The notes below the pieces were generated by a model. The model saw only the letters and a list, made by a program, of their open reading frames with translations. It was not told the origin of the DNA and did not search any database. DNA of 64,000 nucleotides from Bradyrhizobium lablabi. Lineage in GTDB: Bacteria; Pseudomonadota; Alphaproteobacteria; Rhizobiales; Xanthobacteraceae. The stretch is from NCBI RefSeq assembly GCF_018129385.1, contig NZ_JAFCLN010000001.1, positions 186,001-250,000 of the forward strand, written 5' to 3'. Position numbers and translations under genes: made by a program. Shown one piece after another: positions 51,009 through 58,710 of the stretch; the stretch's first letter is position 1, and each line of letters begins with the position of its first letter.

Positions 51009-51716
51009 TTATCCCGCGGCCTTCATAAAGCCCGCGCGCCGACGCAGTTCCTCCTGGTCCGCGCCTCTCAACAGATCTATCAACTCCTGAGCCTGCGCCG
51101 CGTGGGCGGCACGCGTCGTCACACCCGCCGTATACACGGTCGAGAGTTCGCAGTCCGGCGGCAGAGAATCCGACAGAACGACGCCTGACGTGTTGATGAT
51201 CTCGGTTGCCTGCGTACAGCCGATCGGCCGCCTTGCGCCGGAGGCAGCCAGATGCTTCATCGCGGTCGCCCCGTTTGGATGGACGTGGAGACGGCCGGCC
51301 ACTTCGTCGGCGATCCCCAATTTCGCCAGAACTTTTGCGACGTGGATCCCGGCGGTCGATGCCTTGATATCCGGCACAAAGATCGCATCCGAGGCCAGCA
51401 GCGCTTCGCGCAGGCTGGCCTCGTCCCTGACCATTAGTGGCGGATCGCCGGCGCGAACGGCGAGGGCGGTCTCGACCATGCCGATATCAGCGATGGTGGC
51501 GGGAACGACCAGCTTTTCCTCTGCCAGTGTCGCGACCAGCGCGGCCGTCAGGATGACAACGTCCGTTGGCGCGCCGTTGCGTAGCTTGTCGGCCATGGCG
51601 CCGACCGCACCGAACTCTCCCCCAATATCAAGTCCCGTCTTCGCCGCGAATGCGGGTGCGAGACTTCCGACCAGCCCTTGCGCCGCGCCCCCGCTCAAGA
51701 TGTTCAGTCGCGTCAT
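51009..51716 (-). CDS. ModA-like substrate-binding-domain protein without signal peptide
   Basis: A 235-aa protein similar to molybdate/tungstate-type binding proteins (LNILSGGAAQGLVGSLAPAF; PTDVVILTAALVATLAEEKLV; IFVPDIKASTAGIHVAKVL). It begins directly with the first beta-strand and has no signal peptide, so it should stay in the cytoplasm. It overlaps the molybdenum-hydroxylase gene by 4 bp and is co-translated with it, hinting at a role in cofactor or substrate handling. This is inference; the family also includes general sensors. Confidence 0.72.
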   Translation of the reverse strand: MTRLNILSGGAAQGLVGSLAPAFAAKTGLDIGGEFGAVGAMADKLRNGAPTDVVILTAALVATLAEEKLVVPATIADIGMVETALAVRAGDPPLMVRDEASLREALLASDAIFVPDIKASTAGIHVAKVLAKLGIADEVAGRLHVHPNGATAMKHLAASGARRPIGCTQATEIINTSGVVLSDSLPPDCELSTVYTAGVTTRAAHAAQAQELIDLLRGADQEELRRRAGFMKAAG

Positions 51717-53839
51717 GAACCCAGGTCCATCGCCGCGATCAGGGTGTCGCGCGTGATTGGCAGGTTTCGCACCCGCACACCGAGTGCATCGAACGTCGCG
51801 TTGGCAATTGCCGCGGTCACCGGGCCATGCGCCGCCTCGCCGGCGCCGACCGGATCAATCTCCGGCCGCTGAATCAGCTCGACCTCCACATCCGGCACTT
51901 CGCTGAAGCGCAAAATCGGATACTCCGACCAACTGGTGCTGGTGATGCGCTGACGATCGAAGCGCACACGTTCCTTCAGAACCCAGCTCGTCGCCTGGAT
52001 CGCCCCGCCTTCGATCTGGTTGATCACGCCGTCCGGATTGATGGCCTCGCCGACATCGACCGCCAGTGTCAGCTTCCTGACCCGAATACCTTCCTCCCCT
52101 TCGATCTCCGCGATCGCTGCGCAATAGGCGCCGGTGTTCTTGTAGCGCCCAAAGCCGATGCCGTAGCCAATGCCGGGCCGCTTGGCCGGCTTCCAGTTCG
52201 CTCGCCGGGCTACGGTGCGGATCACATCCTTTGCGCGTTCGTCCTTCAGATGACGCAGCCGGAACGCAACCGGGTCTTCGCCGCGCTCGGCGGCGATCTC
52301 GTCGAGAAGGGACTCGATCGCGAACACGTTGCCTTGTCCACCGAGCGTGCGCAGCGCCGACGTGCGCACCGGCATGGTCAGCAGGCGATGGCTCTCGATC
52401 GTCCAGGACGGAAAATCATACAGCGGCACCGAATTGCGGTCGCCGCCGCCGCCATTGGCCTGCGGCGGGTTGGTCGAGATCGTGCGCGGAAACGGATTCG
52501 AAATCTCTGTTGCCGCCAGCAGCGCAGGCTTCGCTGCACGTCCCGGCCGCGCGGCGTGGCCGTTGCTCCAGATCGTGTGACGCCAGTCCACGATTTCATT
52601 GTTCGCATCGAGATCGGCCTCGATCTCGATCGCCATCGCAGCGCCAAAGGGCGCATGCGACATCTCGCCCTCGCGTGACCACTGCACACGCACCGGCCGT
52701 CCCTCGGCCGCCCTGGCGAGCAAAACCGCATCGAGCGCAACATCGTCGGCGGCGTTATGCCCATAACAGCCGGCGCCCTCCATATGCTCGACGGTGATAT
52801 TCTCCACCGGAAGCCTCAGTACCAGCGCCAGATCGGCGCGTAGCAGGTAAACGCCCTGGCTGTGCGTCCATACGCGCACCTTGTCTGCGTCCCATTGCGC
52901 GATCGCGCAAGATGGCGCGATCGATGCATGCGCGATGTAAGGACGCGTGTATTGCCGTTTGACGGTTCGGCTTTTTGCCGTGGGCGAGGGCGCTTGCCTT
53001 TTATCGATGATCGTCGATTCAACCGGCCGCGACTTCAGGAACGCCGCCATGTCGCTTTCATCGGGCAGCGTCTCTCCGCCAGACCATGTTGCGCCCTTAC
53101 GCAGCGCCTTCAATGCCATTTCCGCAGCATTCTCGGTCTCGCAGACGACACCGGCGAAACTGCCGTCGCGCGCGATGGCGACGAATCCTGCAACGGCGCG
53201 GGCACCTCCCTCACTCAGCCCGCTGAGCGTCGCGCCGGACAGCTCTGGCCGTAGCACGCGGCCGTGAAGCATTCCCGGCAACGCGGCGTCATGAATGAAG
53301 CGCGGACGCGCAAAAACCTTGTCGGGAATGTCGAGCCGCTGCACCGAATTTCCGGCCAGCGCACGCTGCGGGATGGGCTTTGGCGTAACATCGGGCGACG
53401 CGTCCCGATCCAGCGAAACCTCGTCGGCCAGTTCCCAGTAGCTTGTCCGCACATTGCCGGGTCCGGAAATAGTGCCGTCATCGACGGCAAGCGCTCCGGT
53501 CTCTACCCCAAGCCGCTCCGACGCGGCGGCGAGAAATAGCTGCCGGACTTCGGCACAGGCATGCCGTAGCGCACGACCGGACTGCTGGATCGACAGGCTA
53601 CCGGACGTGACTCCCTCGTTTGGGCTCGCCGTTGTCGAGGCACGAACCATTCGCACCCGCGCGATATCGACATCGAGTTCGTCCGCCGCAATTTGCGCCA
53701 GCGCGGTAACGATACCTTGCCCGATCTCCACCTTGCCAGGCGACACGCTCACCTGTCCGTCCGCCGAGAATTTCAGCCATGACGACAGTCTAGGGTTCGC
53801 TGCGAGGCTCACCGGCAATTTTGGCTGGGGCACATTCAT
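51713..53839 (-). CDS. Molybdopterin-binding large subunit, isoquinoline 1-oxidoreductase/aldehyde-oxidase type
   Basis: A 708-aa molybdenum hydroxylase subunit of the xanthine-oxidase superfamily, IorB-like. It shows KVEIGQGIVTALAQIAADEL near residue 37, HMEGAGCYGHNAADDVALDA near 355, the loop LGGQGNVFAIESLLDEIA near 505 and the catalytic-Glu region PVGAGEAAHGPVTAAIANA near 675. The lack of signal and of a cytochrome domain places it in the cytoplasm with the iron-sulfur subunit next to it. It hydroxylates N-heterocycles or oxidises aldehydes; the exact substrate is unknown. Confidence 0.87.
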   Translation of the reverse strand: MNVPQPKLPVSLAANPRLSSWLKFSADGQVSVSPGKVEIGQGIVTALAQIAADELDVDIARVRMVRASTTASPNEGVTSGSLSIQQSGRALRHACAEVRQLFLAAASERLGVETGALAVDDGTISGPGNVRTSYWELADEVSLDRDASPDVTPKPIPQRALAGNSVQRLDIPDKVFARPRFIHDAALPGMLHGRVLRPELSGATLSGLSEGGARAVAGFVAIARDGSFAGVVCETENAAEMALKALRKGATWSGGETLPDESDMAAFLKSRPVESTIIDKRQAPSPTAKSRTVKRQYTRPYIAHASIAPSCAIAQWDADKVRVWTHSQGVYLLRADLALVLRLPVENITVEHMEGAGCYGHNAADDVALDAVLLARAAEGRPVRVQWSREGEMSHAPFGAAMAIEIEADLDANNEIVDWRHTIWSNGHAARPGRAAKPALLAATEISNPFPRTISTNPPQANGGGGDRNSVPLYDFPSWTIESHRLLTMPVRTSALRTLGGQGNVFAIESLLDEIAAERGEDPVAFRLRHLKDERAKDVIRTVARRANWKPAKRPGIGYGIGFGRYKNTGAYCAAIAEIEGEEGIRVRKLTLAVDVGEAINPDGVINQIEGGAIQATSWVLKERVRFDRQRITSTSWSEYPILRFSEVPDVEVELIQRPEIDPVGAGEAAHGPVTAAIANATFDALGVRVRNLPITRDTLIAAMDLGS

Positions 53840-54306
53840 CCGGCGGCCATCTCACTTGCCGCGCGGAGCACCGCGCGCACCATCCGGGTCTGAGAACCGC
53901 AGCGGCAGAGATTGCGGTCGAGCGCCTGCTTGACTTCGGCGCTGGAAGGCGAGGGATTTTGCTTCAGCAGCGCCGCTGCGCTGATCAAGATGCCCGGCAC
54001 GCAATACCCGCACTGCAAGGCCTGTTCGGCGATGAAGGCACGCTGTAGCGGATGCGGACGCTCGGCATCACCGAGACCCTCGACCGTCGTGACATCCTTG
54101 TCCGCGACCGACCACAGCGGCGTGTCGCAGGAACTCACAGCACGGCCATCGATCATCACATTGCACGCGCCACATTCGCCGGCACCGCAACCGAAATGCG
54201 GTCCGGTCACGCCGAGCGGACCGCGTAGAACGTCCAGCAAGGAGCGGTCAGGATCGGCGTCGATAGACGTCTCGACGCCGTTGAGGCGAAATCGAGTGCT
54301 TGGCAT
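53836..54306 (-). CDS. [2Fe-2S] small subunit of the molybdenum hydroxylase
   Basis: A 156-aa protein with the plant-type cluster motif FGCGAGECGACNVM near residue 40, a further C at ~59, and the second cluster CGYC...CRCG near residues 100-135, all ligands present. It passes electrons from the Mo site to an outside acceptor. Overlaps the large-subunit gene by 4 bp and follows the Bug-type binding protein by about 10 bp. Confidence 0.9.
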   Translation of the reverse strand: MPSTRFRLNGVETSIDADPDRSLLDVLRGPLGVTGPHFGCGAGECGACNVMIDGRAVSSCDTPLWSVADKDVTTVEGLGDAERPHPLQRAFIAEQALQCGYCVPGILISAAALLKQNPSPSSAEVKQALDRNLCRCGSQTRMVRAVLRAASEMAAG

Positions 54307-54316
54307 GGGGCAAAGC

Positions 54317-55288
54317 CTATTGCGACTTGGCGGAAAACTTCTTGACCACTTCCGCCCATTTCACGATGTCGCCGCGCAGGAATTTGTCGAATTCTTCGGG
54401 GCTCATTGACATCGGAACTGCACCTTGTGTGGTCCACTGCTTCACGATATCCGGCCGCTTGATCGCAGCGTTCACGGCGGCATTGAGCTTGTCGATGACC
54501 GGTTTCGGCGTACCGGCCGGCGCCATCAACCCGAGCCAGATCGTGGCCTCATAGCCGGCAACACCGGCTTCGTCCGCGGTCGGCACATTGGGAAATACGC
54601 TCGAGCGTGTCTTGCCGGTAGTGGCCAAAGCGCGGACCTGATTTGCCGTAACGTTCGGTGCCATTGCGGGTACCGCATCGATCATCATGTGCACCTGACC
54701 GCCGATCACGCCGCTGCGAGCTTCGCCGCTGTTGCGATAGGGCACGTGCACGACATCGATGCCGGCCATCGCTTTGAAAAGCTCCCCGGCCATATGATAC
54801 GGCGTGCCTTGCCCGGACGAGGCATAGTTCAGCTTGCCCGGCTGCGATTTTGCCAGCGCAATGAATTCGGCCAGGGTTTTCGCCTGCACGTCCGGGTGTA
54901 CGACGATCATCAGATCGGAATAGTTCGCCGGCGCAATCGGCGCGAGATCGCGCATCAGCTCGTATTTGCGGTCCGGCACCAGCGACTCGTTCGCGGTCTG
55001 GGTGTTCGACATCATCAGCAACGTGTAGCCGTCGGGGGCCGACTTGGCGGCTTCGATCGTGCCGATTACGCCGCCGGCACCGGTGCGATTTTCGATTACA
55101 AAGGGCTGGCCGAGGGTTTCCTGAAGGATGCTGCCGATCTGGCGGGCGGTGACGTCAGCGGGCCCGCCGGCACCGAAGGGAACGATGATCCTGACCGGCC
55201 GCGACGGGTAGTCCTGTGCGGACGCGGTGGATGCCGACATCGCCAGCAAAGCCCCGGCCAGCGCCAGCACAAACCTTGGACCGGTCAT
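54317..55288 (-). CDS. Bug/TctC-type tricarboxylate transporter binding protein
   Basis: A 323-aa protein from the ATG at 55288 behind a GGAGAG site. Signal peptide cut near ASTASAQ, then YPSRPVRIIVPFGAGGPAD and NRTGAGGVIGTIEAAKSAPDGY. It precedes the molybdenum-hydroxylase genes by 10 bp on the same strand, so uptake and oxidation of one compound are likely linked. No TctAB nearby. Confidence 0.88.
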   Translation of the reverse strand: MTGPRFVLALAGALLAMSASTASAQDYPSRPVRIIVPFGAGGPADVTARQIGSILQETLGQPFVIENRTGAGGVIGTIEAAKSAPDGYTLLMMSNTQTANESLVPDRKYELMRDLAPIAPANYSDLMIVVHPDVQAKTLAEFIALAKSQPGKLNYASSGQGTPYHMAGELFKAMAGIDVVHVPYRNSGEARSGVIGGQVHMMIDAVPAMAPNVTANQVRALATTGKTRSSVFPNVPTADEAGVAGYEATIWLGLMAPAGTPKPVIDKLNAAVNAAIKRPDIVKQWTTQGAVPMSMSPEEFDKFLRGDIVKWAEVVKKFSAKSQ

Positions 55289-55321
55289 CCTTCTCTCCCT
55301 GAAGCGCATTTTCTTGCGAGG

Positions 55322-55364
55322 TTAGTCTAGCGGCAATGCGAACGAACTGTCGACGATAGACTAA
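55322..55364. promoter_or_regulatory. Divergent operator region with inverted TTAGTCTA arms and shared 18-bp motif
   Basis: TTAGTCTA (55322-55329) and TAGACTAA (55357-55364) face each other across 27 bp. The right arm overlaps AACTGTCGACGATAGACT (55345-55362), which differs by one base from the motif at 8177-8194. It lies between divergent genes starting at 55288 and 55435. Confidence 0.55.
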
Positions 55365-55434
55365 AGGCAGGCGACAGGAATAAAAGATAGGCTCTGGTGT
55401 ACCCAACTTCGCCATAACGAGCGGGGATGAACGC

Positions 55435-56502
55435 ATGAAAAGCTCGGGGATTTCGCGCCGCGGCATGCTGAAGGGCAGCGCGGCATTGGCTGTAGGTGCA
55501 ACGTTTTCCACCCGCGTGGTGGCCGCCGCCCCGCCGGCCGAGCCGGTGACGCCGGCGCTGATCGAGGCGGCGAAGAAGGAAGGGCAGGTGATCTACTACA
55601 CCTCGACCGACCTGCCGGTGGCCGAGAAGCTCGCAAAGGCCTTTGAAGCGAAATATCCGGGCATTCCAGTTCGCGTCGAACGCACGGGCGCGGAGCGGGT
55701 GTTCCAGCGTATCGGCCAGGAATATTCCAGCAACATCCACGCCGTCGACATCGTGAACTCATCCGACGCGGCGCATTTCATCGTCTGGAAGCGCGACGGC
55801 GTTCTGGCGCCCTACGTTCCGGAAGAGGTCGCAAAATTCTATCCCGGTGAGCACAAGGATCCGGACGGTCAGTTCGCCAGCTTCCGCGTGTGGCTGAGCA
55901 TCATCGCCTACAACACCAATCTGGTGAAAGCGGAGGATGCGCCAAGGAGCTTTGCCGACCTGCTCGATCCCAAATGGAAGGGCAAGATCGTCAAGGCGCA
56001 TCCTGGCTACAGCGGCACCATCATGACCGCGACCTACCAGATGCAGCGCGATCTCGGCTGGGAATATTTCGAAAAGCTTGCAAAGCAGGGCATCATGCAG
56101 GTGCAGTCCTCGGCCGACCCGCCGAAAAAGCTCGATCTCGGCGAGCGCGCCGTGATGGCCGACGGCAACGAGTACAACATCTTCCAGATGAAGGAAGCGG
56201 GGCGGCCGGTGGAACCGGTCTACGCCACGGAAGGCTCTCCGCTGATTATCGGCCCCAACGGCGTCTTCAAAGCCGCGCCGCATCCGAATGCCGCAAGACT
56301 GTTCCAGTCCTTCAGCCTGAGCCGCGAAGCGCAACAGCTCATCATCGATGTCGGCGGATTGCGCTCGGTGCATTCGCAGACGCAGGAGAAAGCCGGCCGC
56401 AGGCCACTGAAGGACATCAAGACCATGAAGGACGACGCGGCTGCGGTCGAGAAAGAAGGCGAGGCGATCAAGGCGCGCTACACAAGACTGTTCCGCGTCT
56501 GA
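55435..56502 (+). CDS. Extracellular solute-binding protein (Fe/polyamine type) with Tat-like signal
   Basis: A 355-aa protein whose start SSGISRRGMLKGSAALAVGA has an SRRGM twin-arginine-like pattern followed by a hydrophobic stretch, so it is probably exported folded. The body contains VIYYTSTDLPVAEKLAKAFEAKYPGI near residue 50, typical of ABC family-1 binding proteins. No permease or ATPase is adjacent. It is 1 bp from the MmgE/PrpD gene. The ligand is unknown. Confidence 0.85.
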   Translation: MKSSGISRRGMLKGSAALAVGATFSTRVVAAAPPAEPVTPALIEAAKKEGQVIYYTSTDLPVAEKLAKAFEAKYPGIPVRVERTGAERVFQRIGQEYSSNIHAVDIVNSSDAAHFIVWKRDGVLAPYVPEEVAKFYPGEHKDPDGQFASFRVWLSIIAYNTNLVKAEDAPRSFADLLDPKWKGKIVKAHPGYSGTIMTATYQMQRDLGWEYFEKLAKQGIMQVQSSADPPKKLDLGERAVMADGNEYNIFQMKEAGRPVEPVYATEGSPLIIGPNGVFKAAPHPNAARLFQSFSLSREAQQLIIDVGGLRSVHSQTQEKAGRRPLKDIKTMKDDAAAVEKEGEAIKARYTRLFRV

Positions 56503-56503
56503 A

Positions 56504-57871
56504 ATGACGTTGCCGAAAATTTCCGTCGCCGAAACGCTGGCGCAGAAGATTGTCGCGTTGCAGGGCGGATCGCCTCCGGCCGCGACCGCGCGCAAATGCG
56601 AGGATCTGCTGATCGACGTCGTCGGGCTCTGCGTGACCGCGCGGAACGAGGATTACATCAACAGCGCGCTTGCCGGCTCCGACGACGACGGACCTTGCAC
56701 GGCAATCGGCCACCCGCGCGCGTTGACAGCCGCCGGCGCGGCCTTCGTCAACGGCACCGCCGCGCATGGCGAGGATTTTGACGACACTTTCGAAGGCGGG
56801 CCGGTGCATGCCGGAGCCGTCGTCGTGCCGGCCGTGCTGGCCGCCTGCGAACGGCACAATCCGGATGGCCGGATGGCGCTGATCGGCATTGCCGTCGGCG
56901 CCGAAGTCCTTTGCCGCTTGAGCCTGGTGGTGCCGAAGGCCGTGCACAAGGCGGGCTTTCACCCCACCGCGATCTTCGGCGCGATGGGCGCGGCGGCCGG
57001 CGTCGGCGCGGCGCTGGGCCTGAACGCAAGGCAAATCGTGGATGCGCTCGGCGTCGCCGGCAGCATGGCCGGCGGCATCATCGAATATCTCGCCGAGGGC
57101 GCCTGGACCAAGCGGCTGCATGCCGGCTGGGCCGCGCAATCCGGCATCCGCGCGGCGCTGTTGGCGCGCGGCGGCTTTGTCGGCCCGCGTACGGTGTTCG
57201 AAGGCGTGCACGGGCTATTCCATGGTTTTGCGCATACGACCAATGGCGACTACGACGCGCTGATTGGTGATTTCGGCACGCGCTGGGTCACGGACACACT
57301 CGCCTTCAAGCCATATCCCTGCGGGACCATCGCGCAGCCCTATATCGACTGCGCGCGACGGCTTGCAGCGCGCGGCATCAAGGCGGAAGACATCGCCGAA
57401 ATCGTTTGCGAAGTCGCGGAAGGCACGGTGCACCGCTTGTGGGAGCCGCTCGCCGACAAGCAACGCCCGCCCAATGGCTATGCTGCCAAATTCGCGGTGC
57501 CGTATCTGTTGGCCGCTGGCTTCGTCCAAGGCGGCGTTGGCCTCGCTGCTTTCAGCAAGGGCGCAATCGCCGATCCTGGCGTGCTCGCGCTCGCCGCGAA
57601 GGTGAAGTACGTCATTGATCCCCAAAACTCCTATCCGAACAATTATACCGGCCATATCCGCGCGAAGCTGAAGGACGGCAGCGTGACCGAAGAGCGGCAA
57701 CCCTATCTGCGCGGCGGCGCGCAGGAGCCGCTGACGCGGCAGGATGTGGTCGATAAATTCTTGCTCAATACGGAGCATGGCGGCTGGAGCAGGGCGCGGA
57801 GCGATGCTGCGCTAAAACTGCTGGCGACATTGTATAATGGCCGCATCGACCTTTCGTCGCTGCGGGGATAG
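56504..57871 (+). CDS. MmgE/PrpD family protein
   Basis: A 455-aa protein of the PrpD/MmgE fold: GTAAHGEDFDDTFEGGPVHAG near residue 84, GFHPTAIFGAMGAAAGVG near residue 148 and the later VTDTLAFKPYPCGTIAQPYIDC. The family contains 2-methylcitrate dehydratase and relatives. It lies between the solute-binding protein and an SDR, with 1-3 bp spacers, and forms part of a single catabolic operon. Confidence 0.87.
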   Translation: MTLPKISVAETLAQKIVALQGGSPPAATARKCEDLLIDVVGLCVTARNEDYINSALAGSDDDGPCTAIGHPRALTAAGAAFVNGTAAHGEDFDDTFEGGPVHAGAVVVPAVLAACERHNPDGRMALIGIAVGAEVLCRLSLVVPKAVHKAGFHPTAIFGAMGAAAGVGAALGLNARQIVDALGVAGSMAGGIIEYLAEGAWTKRLHAGWAAQSGIRAALLARGGFVGPRTVFEGVHGLFHGFAHTTNGDYDALIGDFGTRWVTDTLAFKPYPCGTIAQPYIDCARRLAARGIKAEDIAEIVCEVAEGTVHRLWEPLADKQRPPNGYAAKFAVPYLLAAGFVQGGVGLAAFSKGAIADPGVLALAAKVKYVIDPQNSYPNNYTGHIRAKLKDGSVTEERQPYLRGGAQEPLTRQDVVDKFLLNTEHGGWSRARSDAALKLLATLYNGRIDLSSLRG

Positions 57872-57873
57872 CA

Positions 57874-58626
57874 ATGGCACAGGAGCTCGCGGGCAAAGTC
57901 GCCATCGTCACCGGCGCCGGGCGCAACATCGGCCGGGCGATTGCGCTCGCGCTTGCCGAAGGCGGTGCGGCCGTTATCGTCAACGCGCGTTCGAACAGGA
58001 AGGAAGTTGACGACCTCGTCATGGGCATACGGCAGGCCGGGGGCGGAGCGCTCGGCGTGATCGGTGATGTCAGTGATCCCGATCAAGGCAAGGCAATGGC
58101 AGATGCGGCGCTCTCACATTTCGGCCGCATCGACATCCTCGTCAATAACGCCGCACTGCGACGCGAAAAATCCTTTGCCGAGATGGATTACTCCGAATGG
58201 CGGGAAATTCTCGACGTTACGCTCGACGGCGCGTTCCATTGCACGAAGGCCTGCCTACCGGCACTGCGCCAATCGGGCGCGGGCGCCATCGTCAATATCG
58301 GCGGTTTGAGTGCGCATACTGGCGCCGCCAACCGCGCCCATGTAGTTACGGCAAAGGCCGGTATCGTCGGCTTCACCCGTGCGCTCGCCCATGATCTCGC
58401 GGCCGACGGCATCACCGTCAATTGCGTTGTTCCCGGCCTTATTGGCACGCCGCGTCCAAAGGACAAGCCGGAACCCGCCCATCACCTCACGCACGGCACC
58501 ATCAGCGGCGAAAGGGGCCGCCCCGAGGATGTCGCCGCGATGGTGCGCTTCCTGTGCGGCCCGGCCGCGCGCTACATCACCGGACAGGCGATCCACGCCA
58601 ATGGCGGGGCCTATCTCGGCGGTTGA
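57874..58626 (+). CDS. SDR family oxidoreductase
   Basis: A 250-aa protein with GAGRNIGRAIALALAEGG near residue 15, NNAALRREKSF near residue 90, and a final GQAIHANGGAYLGG. The usual YxxxK Tyr is replaced: the expected site reads ANRAHVVTAKAGIVGF, with His where Tyr is normally found, so catalysis may be altered. It lies 2 bp after the MmgE/PrpD gene. The substrate is unknown. Confidence 0.82.
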   Translation: MAQELAGKVAIVTGAGRNIGRAIALALAEGGAAVIVNARSNRKEVDDLVMGIRQAGGGALGVIGDVSDPDQGKAMADAALSHFGRIDILVNNAALRREKSFAEMDYSEWREILDVTLDGAFHCTKACLPALRQSGAGAIVNIGGLSAHTGAANRAHVVTAKAGIVGFTRALAHDLAADGITVNCVVPGLIGTPRPKDKPEPAHHLTHGTISGERGRPEDVAAMVRFLCGPAARYITGQAIHANGGAYLGG

Positions 58627-58710
58627 TGCATGCCCATCGTTCCGTTTTTGCTGGGACAATGGGCAATATTGCCCCTCGGCGAAGCGGACGATCGATGTTA
58701 GCTTTCCGTC

